64,000 nt of DNA from CAXNKG01 sp964202965 (GTDB taxonomy: Bacteria; Acidobacteriota; Vicinamibacteria; Vicinamibacterales; UBA2999), in NCBI GenBank assembly GCA_964202965.1, contig CAXNKG010000002.1, forward strand, positions 62,001 to 126,000. Direction: 5' to 3'. Made by a program: the position numbers and the translations under genes. This document shows positions 8,009-16,656 of this stretch, one piece after another. Position 1 is the first letter of the stretch; each line of letters begins with the position of its first letter. The notes beneath the pieces were generated by a model, which worked only from the letters and a program-made list of their open reading frames with translations, was not told where the DNA came from and did not search any database.

Positions 8009-10423
8009 TCATTCGAGGAGCAGGCCGAACACGAGACTCGCGGCGTCGGTCCTGAGGTCGCCGAGCCCGATCAGGCGTGCAATCCGAAGGGACGAGCGCG
8101 ACAGGGCCGCCTGCAACGCCTCGTCGTACTCGGTCGCCAGCCGATAGACGCGCCTGTCGAGCAGTCCCGGCTGTACGACGTTCACGGACATTCGCGCGTG
8201 ACGCTCGCGGAGCCGCTGAACGATGGCCTCCTCCCGTTCCAGCCAGCGGCGGACTGGACCTGCCAGTTCCAGGCTCAGCGCACCGGCCACGCCTGCAACG
8301 TGTCGGGACAAGGCACTTCCCAGATCGACGAGTGCGGGATCGAGTGCCAGCCGGGCGTGGACTGCCGAGCCGTTCGTGCGCCCACCGGCTTCGGCGCGAA
8401 TCGCGAACATCGCCTGCCAGACGACCTGTTCCTGTGGCGAGCGGCACGCGAAGGTGAACAGCCAGAAACGCCCGGACGGCCGGTTCCCTCGTCCGCGCCG
8501 CATCCGCGTCAGGACGGCACGGTCCTCGATTGCGGGATCGGCGGCGCGATTGTTCAGCAGCCGGGCCGTCACGATCCTCGTCCCCTCGCTGGCTGCATCG
8601 GTGACAGGAGCGGCCACGACGCCTGGCGGGAGCGTGACCGCGGGTTCCATGCCCGGCGTTGCGGGTTCACCGCCAAGCGCCATCGCGGCGATGCCTTCCT
8701 CCGAGGGACTCCTGGAGAGCAGGTCCATTGCCTTTTCCGCCCGCCGCGCACGCGTCGTCAGGCGCGCGAGGATCTCCTCCTCGCAGGTTCCCTTCGCAAC
8801 AAGGCTCAGGACATGAACGCGGCGCGACTGTCCGATTCGATCCACCCGGCCGGCGCGCTGTTCGAGTCGCCGCGGCATCCAGGGGAGCTCGAGATTGATG
8901 ACCAGGCGGCACCGGTGGTGCAGGTTGAGCCCTTCGGAGCCGGTATCGGTCGCCAGCAGAAGCCGGCTGCGGCCGCGAGTGAACCGCGTCAGGACGTCGG
9001 TGCGTTCACTGCGCGTCAACCCACCATGAAGCTGGAGGGCGTCCGGCAGGTCCAGCGCCTCCGCCAGGCGTTTCAGCGTGTCGCGGTATTCGGTAAAGAG
9101 GATGGCGGGCTCGTCGATTCGGGCGAGCAGCCGCTGAAGCGCCGCAATCTTGCTTTCGTGCGCCGTGGCGGCGCGGGCACGTTCCAGAACGAACTCGAGC
9201 TGGCGGCATTCCTCATTCAGATCGGCAAAGCCTGGCGATGACAGCTGCGAGTCCGGCTCGTCGTCGAGGATCCCGGCGCCGAACGGAAGGCTTGCCTGCC
9301 CGCCGGCATTGTCTGAGGCCGCGGCTAGGAGTGCCAGCCGGCGCTCTGCGGAGCGCACCAGCGACGAGGCGCTGCTGCACGCACGGCGCATGAGCACCGA
9401 CGCCGCCAGGCGGGCTCCGGGGGACGCACCATCACGCCGCCAGACCTGCCGTGCGTACCTGAAGACCGCGTCGTGCATCAGCCGTTCGGCTGTCGTCGGA
9501 CCAACATGCACGAGCCGGCTGCGGGATGGGCGATCCGTTCCGACGTCGCTTCGCGCGCGCCGAAAGACGAGAAGCGCGTCTCGATTGCCCAGTTCGCCAA
9601 TCCCGCACAGCCGTGCGAACGCGTCCTCATCCCCCGAGTGAGGCGTTGCGGTGAGCAGGACGACGTGGCGGGCACGCTCGGCGACGAGCCCCGCCGCGGT
9701 GGCGCGATCGGAGTAGCTCGCGAGATTGTGCGCCTCGTCGAAGATCGCGATGTCCCAGGCCAGCCCTTCGAACCCGCGGATCACATCCGGACGCTTGATG
9801 AAGTCGATCGAGGTCACGGCGACGGCGTGCGTCGCCCACGGATTGACGTGGGGAGGGAGCTCCCGCGTCATCCGGGCCATCGAGCCCGCATCGACGATCC
9901 GGGCGTCGAGTCCGAAACGCAGCCTCAGCTCGTCGCACCATTGATCGCGGAGCCCGGCCGGACAGACGACGAGCGCTTTCGCGTCCGTCTCGCGCGCCGT
10001 CATCTCGGCGATCATCAGGCCGGCCTGCACGGTCTTCCCCAGGCCGACGGCATCGGCAATCAGCACGCGGTTGGCGTCGCCGCGCACCATGGCGAGCGCC
10101 GGCTCGAGCTGGTAGGGAAGGATGGCGAGGTCTGCCCTGGCCGCGGATCGAAGCGACCACCAGGAGGGCGTGGCCTGAGCGAGCGCCGTACGCGCAACGT
10201 GGCGCCAGCGGCTCGAGCTGACGACGCGCGGGCGCCTGGTCTCCACCGCGGTCCACGGTTCGAACGGGAGCAGGAAGCTCGCCCGCTCCCCGCGGTTCGA
10301 GCGGTCGCATCCGACAGCCTGTACGACGACGGTGGCTCCATACGAGACGGTCGTGGCCACCCGCCATCGGCTGTCGCGGATCATCACCACCTCGCCGCCG
10401 CGAAATCGTCTGGAGAGCGGCAT
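8009..10423 (-). CDS. SNF2/RapA-like DEAH helicase coupled to the DNA methylase
   Basis: An 804-residue superfamily-2 ATPase. Walker A is GLGKTV (~127-132), motif II is DEAH (~229-232, IFDEAHNL), motif III LLTATPHSG, and motif VI RAGRVDRIGQ (~523-532), which with the Gln-rich ending is typical of SNF2/RapA-type translocases. The start at ATG 10423 keeps the N-terminal RFRGGEVVMIRDSRWRV, which looks like the small beta domain at the start of this family; ATG 10384 has a better ribosome site (GAGGTGGTG) and is an alternative. The coupled methylase suggests a two-gene defence module similar in parts to the helicase and methylase of DISARM class 1. No drmA, drmB, drmC or nuclease gene is adjacent. 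Confidence 0.85.
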   Translation of the reverse strand: MPLSRRFRGGEVVMIRDSRWRVATTVSYGATVVVQAVGCDRSNRGERASFLLPFEPWTAVETRRPRVVSSSRWRHVARTALAQATPSWWSLRSAARADLAILPYQLEPALAMVRGDANRVLIADAVGLGKTVQAGLMIAEMTARETDAKALVVCPAGLRDQWCDELRLRFGLDARIVDAGSMARMTRELPPHVNPWATHAVAVTSIDFIKRPDVIRGFEGLAWDIAIFDEAHNLASYSDRATAAGLVAERARHVVLLTATPHSGDEDAFARLCGIGELGNRDALLVFRRARSDVGTDRPSRSRLVHVGPTTAERLMHDAVFRYARQVWRRDGASPGARLAASVLMRRACSSASSLVRSAERRLALLAAASDNAGGQASLPFGAGILDDEPDSQLSSPGFADLNEECRQLEFVLERARAATAHESKIAALQRLLARIDEPAILFTEYRDTLKRLAEALDLPDALQLHGGLTRSERTDVLTRFTRGRSRLLLATDTGSEGLNLHHRCRLVINLELPWMPRRLEQRAGRVDRIGQSRRVHVLSLVAKGTCEEEILARLTTRARRAEKAMDLLSRSPSEEGIAAMALGGEPATPGMEPAVTLPPGVVAAPVTDAASEGTRIVTARLLNNRAADPAIEDRAVLTRMRRGRGNRPSGRFWLFTFACRSPQEQVVWQAMFAIRAEAGGRTNGSAVHARLALDPALVDLGSALSRHVAGVAGALSLELAGPVRRWLEREEAIVQRLRERHARMSVNVVQPGLLDRRVYRLATEYDEALQAALSRSSLRIARLIGLGDLRTDAASLVFGLLLE

Positions 10424-10529
10424 TGCGGGAACCGTTGTGCAGGGGGCGTTCCCGCCGCGCGGCTGCGATTTCCGGCGGTTTGCGGGCGGCAGTACGCGAA
10501 AACGGCCGGACTGGCCGGCCGCGGGGACG

Positions 10530-10790
10530 TCAGATTGTGCGCAGGCGGGCGACGGTCGCGCCCAGATGGGATTCCGCCGCGTCCCAGAACGCCTCAACGC
10601 GCGGATGGCGTTCGAGCGCCTGCTGGACGATGCCGCGCTGGATTCCCTTGCCGCGGCCGTGGATCAGCCGGACCTCGCGCAGCCCGGCCTCGTGCGCGGC
10701 ATTCACGTACTCCTCGACCACCGACCTGATGTCGCGCGGCTCGAACGCGTGCAGATCGAGCGTCCCTTCGATCGGGACGTGATGGGCCAT
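10530..10790 (-). CDS. Smr-domain protein (stand-alone)
   Basis: An 86-residue protein that is almost only an Smr (MutS2 C-terminal-like) domain: TLDLHAFEPRDI carries the LDLHG-like motif, and VRLIHGRGKG is the characteristic HGxGxG loop. Smr domains bind or nick nucleic acids, and recent work on family members links them to ribosome-associated RNA cleavage; which applies here is unknown. ATG 10790 begins right at the domain, 11 nt after the queF stop, so the two genes are probably co-transcribed. The open frame extends up through queF, but that part is only an antiframe of queF. Confidence 0.85.
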   Translation of the reverse strand: MAHHVPIEGTLDLHAFEPRDIRSVVEEYVNAAHEAGLREVRLIHGRGKGIQRGIVQQALERHPRVEAFWDAAESHLGATVARLRTI

Positions 10791-10801
10791 GCGTGTGCGC
10801 G

Positions 10802-11173
10802 TTACTGGCCGGCCTGGTACGACGCGGTCACCAGCGTCGTGATGCCGCCGCGGGCGGAGAAATCGCCGACGACCGTCATCCTGCGGGGCTGGCAGGCGGC
10901 GACCAGGTCGTCGAGAATCTGGTTGGTGACCGACTCGTAGAAGATGCCGCGGTTGCGGAACGCGATCATGTAGAACTTCAACGACTTCAACTCGATGCAG
11001 CGGCCGCCGGGCACGTACGAGATGCGGATCTCCCCGAAGTCCGGAAGGCCGGTCATGGGGCAGACGGAGGTGAACTCGGGGCAGGCGATGGCGATTTCGT
11101 AGTCTCGTCCGGGACGCGGGTTCGGAAATGTCTCGATCGCCTTCTCGCTTGACACGCGTCGAAATTCTAGCAC
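10802..11173 (-). CDS. queF: NADPH-dependent 7-cyano-7-deazaguanine reductase
   Basis: QueF of the short unimodular type (about 120 residues) reduces preQ0 to preQ1 in queuosine tRNA modification. The catalytic Cys is in EFTSVCPMTGLPDFG, with the neighbouring Asp. The substrate loop is LKSLKFYMIAFRNRGIFYES (a Glu-Ser pair after the QueF box). The GTG at 11173 gives 123 residues; a GTG six codons later is also possible. No other queuosine genes lie in the window, and no preQ1 riboswitch is evident in the 157 bases upstream. Smr follows on the same strand. Confidence 0.92.
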   Translation of the reverse strand: MLEFRRVSSEKAIETFPNPRPGRDYEIAIACPEFTSVCPMTGLPDFGEIRISYVPGGRCIELKSLKFYMIAFRNRGIFYESVTNQILDDLVAACQPRRMTVVGDFSARGGITTLVTASYQAGQ

Positions 11174-11211
11174 TTTGGGCCGAAATCACCCGGTTTCCGG
11201 TGTAACGTTCG

Positions 11212-11241
11212 TTGACACTCGTCGAAGGCGCGGGATAGCAT
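11212..11241 (+). promoter_or_regulatory. sigma-70-type promoter of the HU-like gene
   Basis: TTGACA at 11212-11217 and TAGCAT at 11236-11241 are separated by 18 bp. The HU-like ATG is 90 bp downstream, and a purine-rich ribosome site AGGGGG lies at 11321-11326. Confidence 0.6.
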
Positions 11242-11331
11242 ACGGCGATTTTTCATGTGTTTCCGTTGCAGTGCGGCTGCGCGCACGCTGCGACGCTCAG
11301 AGTGTTTGCGCGCGTCAGTTAGGGGGGCGTA

Positions 11332-11631
11332 ATGGCTGTGGCCCGGAGAATGGGCAAGTCGGAATTGTTTTCACACTTCGCCGATCGCTTCGAAGTGAAG
11401 CGGACGCAGGCGCGGGAGTTCTTCGACGAGCTGACGAGTCTTGCCGAGAAGGAGCTGAAGCGCTCCGGCGAGTTCGTGCTGCCCGACATGGTCAAGCTGG
11501 TCGTGCAGAAGCGGAAGGCGCGCATGGGCCGCAACCCCGCAACCGGCGCGGCGATCCAGATTGCGGCGAAGACGGTCGTCAAGGCGCGGATCGCCAAGAA
11601 GCTCAAGGACACCGTACTGCCGAAGAAATAG
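11332..11631 (+). CDS. HU/IHF-family DNA-binding protein
   Basis: A 99-residue nucleoid protein of the HU/IHF family. The helical dimer part is KSELFSHFADRF...AREFFDELTSLAEKELK, and the DNA-wrapping arm carries the signature GRNPATGAAIQIAAK (normally GRNPxTGxxxxI). It has a slightly long, basic N-terminus (MAVARRMGK), so ATG 11350 is a second possible start, but AGGGGG before 11332 favours the first. It probably bends and compacts DNA non-specifically. It stands alone between a clear promoter and a strong intrinsic terminator, and is thus a monocistronic unit. Confidence 0.93.
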   Translation: MAVARRMGKSELFSHFADRFEVKRTQAREFFDELTSLAEKELKRSGEFVLPDMVKLVVQKRKARMGRNPATGAAIQIAAKTVVKARIAKKLKDTVLPKK

Positions 11632-11661
11632 TCCGCGGCCGGCCGCGGATGTGCCTCCCTG

Positions 11662-11692
11662 AACCCGGCGCGCGGCGCCGGGTTTCTTTTTT
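11662..11692 (+). terminator. intrinsic terminator after the HU-like gene
   Basis: A perfect 9-bp stem AACCCGGCG/CGCCGGGTT (11662-11670 and 11676-11684) with a 5-nt loop is followed by TCTTTTTT. No equivalent T-run exists on the minus strand, so it acts only rightward. Confidence 0.9.
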
Positions 11693-11710
11693 CACGGGGC
11701 GTTTCCTGAT

Positions 11711-13459
11711 TCAGACGGCGGCGAGACGTGACGGGCGGGCCTGCGTGAGCGGGAAGCGCATCGTGAACGTGCTGCCGACGCCGACCTGGCTGTCGACGGT
11801 GATGGTGCCGTCGAGCTGTTCGACAATCTTCTTCGAAATCGCCAGCCCCAGACCGAGGCCACGGCGCTTCGTCGTCACGAAGTCGTCGAAGATGGTGTCG
11901 AGCCGTTCCTTCGGGATGCCGCAGCCGGTATCCGCCACCTGGACGGTGACCCAATCACTATCGCGAGTGGTTCTGGCCACGACACGCCCTCGCGGCGGCG
12001 TCGCCTGCAGCCCATTCATGATCAAGTTCCGGTAGACGCGGTTGAGCGCAAACAGGTCCCCTTCGACAAACAGCGCACCGAGCACGAGCTCGGTCTCGAT
12101 CGTAATGCCCGCCGTTTCGGCGGTCGTCTGCATGGATTCGACAAGTTCCGACAGCGCCTTGTTCACGTCAATCGGGAACCGCTGCATCGGAATGGGCCGC
12201 GCGACATTCCGCAGGTCATCGAGCACCCGTTTGACCTGCGCGAGCTCGCGTTCGATCGTCCGCTTGAAGCTTTCCCGGTACTCAATGTCATCGAACATCT
12301 TCACAATCAGCTTGCAGCTGTTGCCGATGTTCTGGATCGGGTGTGACAGGTCGTGCACCAGGCCGATCGAGATCCGTCCGAACATGGCCTGCCGTTCCTT
12401 CTTTCGCACGTCCTCCTGGAGCTCGACAAGCCGGTCGGCCATGTTGTTGAAGGCGAGGCCGAGCTGACCGATTTCGTCGGTGCTGTCGACCTGAACGCGC
12501 TCGCCAAGTTTGCCTTCGGCAAGGGCCTTGGTTCCGCGCGTCAGCGCCAGAATCGGGTCGATAAAGCGATAGCCCCATATGTATCCGACGCCAAGCATCA
12601 CCATCAGCGCGATGGCGATGGCGATTCCCAGCTGCCATTGGAGACGGATGGGAATCGCAAAGGCCTCGGTCTGAGGCTGCTCGACTATGACGGTCCAGCG
12701 AAGGGACTCGAGATGCGCGGCCACGCCAAGCATCGGCCCGAGGTCGTACTCATACTGCTCTGACGCAACTTGTTCACCCGGCAACGCAGCGGTCATGCGT
12801 GCCACAACCGGATGCGTCTGGAGATTGTCGCCGCGTGCGACTCTGGACTTCTCGACTGGATTGCCGTGGGCGAGCAGGCGTCCATCGTCGGTCACCACAA
12901 GGGCAAACCCTTGCTCGCCTACGCGAATACGGTCGACCATGCGCCACATCGCTTCAAGGTTCAAACGGCCGACCAGCCATCCGCCGCCATCACGATCAGC
13001 GACTCGTACGGCCACCGTCGCGGTGGGCAGCAAGTCGTTATCGACATAAAAGGGCGAGATGAGGACACCGTTGATGTCGATTCCGTCAGAACCCGGAACC
13101 GAGATCGTGGGAGCTCCAAGCCTGCTGGATGCAAGAGGCTGCCCGTGTTCGTCGAGAAGGGTGAGCTCCTGAAACTCTGCGAACTGGAGAACGAAGTTCT
13201 TCAGAATGCGATCCTGTTGCCACTGCGCCAGGCCAGTCTGCTGAAGGTCCGCCGCTACAGCCTTCAGGATGTTGATACTGCCCGTCACGTAGAGTTCGAT
13301 CTGTTCGGCGACTTGGCGGGCAACGTTAAGGTTGCCCACGATGACTGCCTGTTGCGCGCCGGTACGAAGCGAAACCACCGACACGCCTCCGTAGGCGAGC
13401 AGCGGGACCACGGCGGCTGCGGCCAGCAGGAGCGCAAAACGGGTGGTTATTCGTTTCAC
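11711..13459 (-). CDS. membrane sensor histidine kinase (Cache-like, HAMP, HisKA, HATPase)
   Basis: A 582-residue kinase. TM1 is about residues 8-30, followed by a ~240-residue periplasmic Cache-like sensor domain with the beta pattern LTLLDEHGQPLASS and FALVVTDDGRLLAH, TM2 about 277-299, HAMP about 300-350, then the phosphoacceptor helix GLVHDLSHPIQNIGN (His369 likely) and an ATPase domain with NLIMNGLQATP and VADTGCGIP. The GTG start overlaps the stop of the peptide-binding lipoprotein gene (GTGA), so the two are coupled. With the response regulator upstream it probably forms a two-component pair. The ligand is inferred to be a peptide or the loaded lipoprotein. Confidence 0.9.
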   Translation of the reverse strand: MKRITTRFALLLAAAAVVPLLAYGGVSVVSLRTGAQQAVIVGNLNVARQVAEQIELYVTGSINILKAVAADLQQTGLAQWQQDRILKNFVLQFAEFQELTLLDEHGQPLASSRLGAPTISVPGSDGIDINGVLISPFYVDNDLLPTATVAVRVADRDGGGWLVGRLNLEAMWRMVDRIRVGEQGFALVVTDDGRLLAHGNPVEKSRVARGDNLQTHPVVARMTAALPGEQVASEQYEYDLGPMLGVAAHLESLRWTVIVEQPQTEAFAIPIRLQWQLGIAIAIALMVMLGVGYIWGYRFIDPILALTRGTKALAEGKLGERVQVDSTDEIGQLGLAFNNMADRLVELQEDVRKKERQAMFGRISIGLVHDLSHPIQNIGNSCKLIVKMFDDIEYRESFKRTIERELAQVKRVLDDLRNVARPIPMQRFPIDVNKALSELVESMQTTAETAGITIETELVLGALFVEGDLFALNRVYRNLIMNGLQATPPRGRVVARTTRDSDWVTVQVADTGCGIPKERLDTIFDDFVTTKRRGLGLGLAISKKIVEQLDGTITVDSQVGVGSTFTMRFPLTQARPSRLAAV

Positions 13460-15069
13460 CGGGTTGACACCGCAGGACTATTCAGATTTTCGGTCCATTG
13501 ATGGATGGTCCATAGGGGGTCGAGGCCGGATTCGGTATTCACGTTGAAACGACTTCGAATGGCTCGCGCCCGCGTATTCCAGGCAATGAACAACGCCGGT
13601 GGATCCCCCAGGAGCACCCGCTGCAGGCGTCCAGTGGCGGATCGCACGGCAGCTTCGCTCATCGAAGTCCTCAGAATATTGAACAGCCGGTCTGCCTCCG
13701 GGTTCTCGTAGCCGAATACATTGAGGCCTTTGAACGTACGCGCCGACCGCCAGAAGATGAATGGACGGGAGAAGGTCGGTCCGCTGATCAGATCGACGAG
13801 GAGCGCGTCGAAACGGCCTTCGCGAATGCGCGCGTCGTACTCCGCCAGAGTCACGACCTCGAACTGCACGTCCACATTGACGTCGAATAACTGCTTCTGG
13901 ACTTCCAGCCCCATCCGTTCCAGGAGGCTGAAACCTTCAGGCATGAGGCAGGTGAAGCGGAACCGTGACGGCGGTCGCTCATTGCTTCCCGGCTGCACCG
14001 GGAAGCCGGCGCTGTCAAGGAGCGACGACGCGGAGTCCGGCTCGTACCCGTATCCCGGCGCCGTTCGATCGTAAGCCCAGTGCTGCGGCCAGAGAGGGCC
14101 CGTGGCAGTCTGACCCTGACCTTGGAGAACGTTCTTGATCAATCCAGCCCTATCGACGGCCAGGTTCAACGCACGACGCACCGCGGGAACGGTGAAGGGC
14201 GCCTTGGCAGAATTGAACGCGATCAAGAACTGATAGCTCCTGGCAAATGGAACCACTCGAATGTCGCCGTTGCTGACGAACTCAATTGCGTCAGGTGGAA
14301 CGTTCGTGACCATATCGACTTCGCCCCGCAGCAAGTTTGTCCACGCAGTTCGCATGGTGTCGAAGGGTCGAACGATGATTTCGTCAATCTGAGGCGCGCC
14401 GAGGTAGTAGCCGTCGAAGCGTTCAAGCACGGCGTTGGAGCCCTCGCGTCGCACCAGGCGAAATGGACCGGTTCCAGAGTTGCGTGGCCCGATCGCCAGA
14501 GGCAGGTCGAGCTCCTCAGGCAGGAAAGCCGACGGTTCGGCCAGCTCGAGGACCATTGACAAAGGCCCGTCGGAGCGAACCTCCGTGATGTCCGATAGGG
14601 ATGGGTAGAGCGATTGGTTATTGGGCTGGGAGATAGCGGCCTTCAACGCTTCGCTCGCTACGGCAGCCGTCAGCGGCGTGCCGTCGTGGAAGGTGACACC
14701 TTCGCGTAGCGTGAGACGTAGTCGCCTTCCGCTATTTTCCCAGACCCAACTTTCTGCAAGGCGCGGCAATGCCCGGCCATCGACGCTGGCGTTGACCTGG
14801 GTCAGGCCCTCGAGCGTTGACGTGGTGATGAGCGAGCCGGTTCCGATATCCGGACCAGTGGCGCCGCTCTCGGGAACGCCGATTGTCAGGACCAGGCGGC
14901 TCTGGCCCGGGTCAGTTCGCTCGCCGTTGCACGCAGGTGCGAGGACTACTGCAGACAAAAAAATAACGCCGCACCAAACCCGCAAGATGGCGCGGCGTCT
15001 AAGGACAGACTGGGGGCGTAAGCCCCCGGCGGGGCCTCTTACTTCTGAGGCGCGTCCTCCTGTACCCAT
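13456..15069 (-). CDS. family 5 peptide-binding lipoprotein (OppA/DppA-like)
   Basis: An ABC-type solute-binding protein of family 5 (oligopeptide/dipeptide/nickel), up to 537 residues. The lipobox is LAPAC, so it is anchored to a membrane on the periplasmic side. Family marks are LAESWVWENSGRRLRLTLREGVTFHDGTPL, GTGPFRL and VRRALNLAVDR. ATG 15069 lies inside the preceding peptide gene and gives a long basic N-region with Arg-Arg-Arg; TTG 14985 is an alternative start. No permease or ATPase gene accompanies it, so it may serve as a sensor rather than an importer. It sits directly between a tiny peptide gene and a sensor kinase gene. Confidence 0.87.
   Translation of the reverse strand: MGTGGRASEVRGPAGGLRPQSVLRRRAILRVWCGVIFLSAVVLAPACNGERTDPGQSRLVLTIGVPESGATGPDIGTGSLITTSTLEGLTQVNASVDGRALPRLAESWVWENSGRRLRLTLREGVTFHDGTPLTAAVASEALKAAISQPNNQSLYPSLSDITEVRSDGPLSMVLELAEPSAFLPEELDLPLAIGPRNSGTGPFRLVRREGSNAVLERFDGYYLGAPQIDEIIVRPFDTMRTAWTNLLRGEVDMVTNVPPDAIEFVSNGDIRVVPFARSYQFLIAFNSAKAPFTVPAVRRALNLAVDRAGLIKNVLQGQGQTATGPLWPQHWAYDRTAPGYGYEPDSASSLLDSAGFPVQPGSNERPPSRFRFTCLMPEGFSLLERMGLEVQKQLFDVNVDVQFEVVTLAEYDARIREGRFDALLVDLISGPTFSRPFIFWRSARTFKGLNVFGYENPEADRLFNILRTSMSEAAVRSATGRLQRVLLGDPPALFIAWNTRARAIRSRFNVNTESGLDPLWTIHQWTENLNSPAVSTR
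15012..15027 (-). other. stable hairpin between the peptide gene and the lipoprotein
   Basis: A perfect 6-bp stem GGGGGC/GCCCCC with a 4-nt loop lies 12 nt after the stop codon of the 29-residue peptide. There is no T-run, so it is more likely to stabilise the upstream mRNA or attenuate transcription partly than to terminate it. Confidence 0.55.
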
Positions 15070-15128
15070 GGGCAGAAATTCTGCGGCTTGCGAGTCGTGG
15101 CTGCCTTCTTGATGACGGTGATCTTCAT
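15039..15128 (-). CDS. 29-residue Cys-Pro-Trp peptide, putative precursor of a radical-SAM-modified peptide
   Basis: A small gene read directly from the sequence. ATG 15128 follows ACGGAGTAAAATC (a GGAG ribosome site), and TAA lies at 15039-15041. The peptide has a basic N-terminal leader-like part (Lys2, Lys7, Lys8, Arg13, Lys14) and a C-terminal part with Asn17-Phe18-Cys19-Pro20-Trp21-Val22, then acidic Glu24-Asp25 and a terminal Lys. It starts 44 nt after the stop of the radical SAM/SPASM gene, the usual arrangement for a ribosomally made, post-translationally modified peptide and its maturase. No signal peptide or Gly-Gly cleavage site is visible. I do not recognise a named precursor family; Cys19 and Trp21 are inferred modification candidates. 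Confidence 0.75.
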   Translation of the reverse strand: MKITVIKKAATTRKPQNFCPWVQEDAPQK

Positions 15129-15172
15129 GATTTTACTCCGTTTCTGGTGAATGGCCGATTGGTGGTGGTTGC

Positions 15173-16594
15173 CTACGCGACGCTTGCTGCCGTGCGCTCA
15201 GCCAGGCCGACGACCGCTGACTCGAACGCACCCTTGTGACATGACGCCTGGTGCATGTCACCGAGTTCGGTGTGTGCCGCGACGGAGCAGCCGCCGCCGC
15301 ACACCGGAACATATGTGCACTCTCCGCATTCCTCTTTCTTCGGACTCAGCTTCGCGAATCGCGTCGCCGCTTCAAGGCGCCAGCTTTCCGCGCGGTCCTC
15401 GATATGGCCGGTCGACTCCGTCTTCGAGCCGGTGAACCCCGGGCACGTGTAGAGCGACCCGTCGGGCCCAATCGTGTGCGCATGGCGCCGGTGGATCTCG
15501 CACGGGCCCATGTGCACGCCGTCGGGCGTCGGGAAGCCGCGTTTCCGCGTTTCATCGCGGAGGAACGACATCTTCTCGTCCACGAAGTGGCAGGAATCGC
15601 AGACACTCGACCCGCTCTTCGCACCGGCGCCCGCGCCGGCGCTCGTCATGCACGTGCCGCCGAGCGGCTTGTCGCCGGCGCCCACGACCGTCAGCGGAAT
15701 CATCCCCCTGGGCGTCTGCGGCGCCGGCGCCTTGATGACCGGTTTGAAGTTGATCTTCGCGATCTTGTCGGCGAACTCCTGCTCCTTGAGGAAATCCAGC
15801 AGGTCGGGATAGCTGTCGGCGGACGACTCATCGAAATTGCCGCCGATCGTGATCGGCACAAGGTGGGCGACGTTCCGGAGGTTCTCGATGATCCGGTCGA
15901 ACGTACCCTGGCGGCCCCGCAGCGGACGCATCCGGTTGTGCGTGTCGCGGTCGCCGTCGAGCGTCACCTTCACGCCGTACAGGCCGTACGGCACCAGGCG
16001 GTTGACGACGTCCGACGTCAGCAGCAGGCCGTTGGTGATGAGGCTGATGCCCGGCTTCACGCCCCGTTCGGTGCAGAGGCGGTGGCACTCCTCCGCCATG
16101 TAGTACGCCACCGGCAGATTCAGCAGCGGCTCGCCGCCAAAGAGGGTCAGGACGAACTTCTCAGGACGGATCTCGTCCAGCTGGCGTCCAATCCACGCGG
16201 CGACGTTCCGAGCGGTCTCGAGCGACATCTTCTCGGCGAACTTGTTGTAGTCGCCGTGGTCGCCCTGAAAGCAGTAGTCGCAGGCGAAATTGCACTGCAG
16301 CGTCGTGAGCAGCGTGACGCGCAGCTGCTCCGTGTCCTCGCGCAGGTTGTGAAAGTAATCGTCCAGGTCGGCGGTCTCGCGCTCGCGGCTCTCGACGACG
16401 AACCCGTTCTCGAGCAGGGCCTGGACTGATTCGCCTTCCTCGTGGCTGAACGCCGAGTCGCCGCGCGACATGCGCTCGAGCAGACCGGCGACGTCGGGCG
16501 AGACAAGCAGCTGCGCGTCCGAAAAGGTGTTCATCAGGAACACTTCGTTCCGGCCGGCGAGCGGCACCTGCACGTTGAACCTGGAGGGCTGCAT
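15173..16594 (-). CDS. radical SAM/SPASM peptide maturase
   Basis: A 473-residue radical SAM enzyme. The [4Fe-4S] motif is CNFACDYC (Cys101, 105, 108), with GGEP at 153-156 for SAM binding. A complete SPASM domain follows: Cys365 and Cys384, then CGECTYVPVCGGGC (C-x2-C-x5-C-x3-C, 423-436) and Cys452, with further cysteines at 315, 332 and 335. The first ~90 residues (VPLAGRNEVFLMNTFSDAQ and the acidic helix) look like the peptide-recognition region common in SPASM maturases. ATG 16594 has an AAGGA site upstream; the longer open frame has none. A sigma-54 promoter lies 63-79 bp before the start. Inferred job: modification of the 29-residue peptide encoded just downstream. Confidence 0.9.
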   Translation of the reverse strand: MQPSRFNVQVPLAGRNEVFLMNTFSDAQLLVSPDVAGLLERMSRGDSAFSHEEGESVQALLENGFVVESRERETADLDDYFHNLREDTEQLRVTLLTTLQCNFACDYCFQGDHGDYNKFAEKMSLETARNVAAWIGRQLDEIRPEKFVLTLFGGEPLLNLPVAYYMAEECHRLCTERGVKPGISLITNGLLLTSDVVNRLVPYGLYGVKVTLDGDRDTHNRMRPLRGRQGTFDRIIENLRNVAHLVPITIGGNFDESSADSYPDLLDFLKEQEFADKIAKINFKPVIKAPAPQTPRGMIPLTVVGAGDKPLGGTCMTSAGAGAGAKSGSSVCDSCHFVDEKMSFLRDETRKRGFPTPDGVHMGPCEIHRRHAHTIGPDGSLYTCPGFTGSKTESTGHIEDRAESWRLEAATRFAKLSPKKEECGECTYVPVCGGGCSVAAHTELGDMHQASCHKGAFESAVVGLAERTAASVA

Positions 16595-16656
16595 AAGTCT
16601 CTGTCCTTGCCGGGATTGCCGCAGACGACGGGCGTTCCTGCGGCGACAGGCATTTG

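Noticed and set aside
4705..10423. A complete DISARM system
   Set aside because: Only helicase and methylase are present; no drmA, drmB or drmC gene is within the window.
11174..11331. A preQ1 riboswitch near queF
   Set aside because: The 157 bases upstream of queF show no preQ1-type pseudoknot pattern that I can recognise, and part is the divergent HU promoter.
15012..15027. GC hairpin after the small peptide gene as a terminator
   Set aside because: There is no T-run on the minus strand, and the downstream genes need transcription from the same operon.
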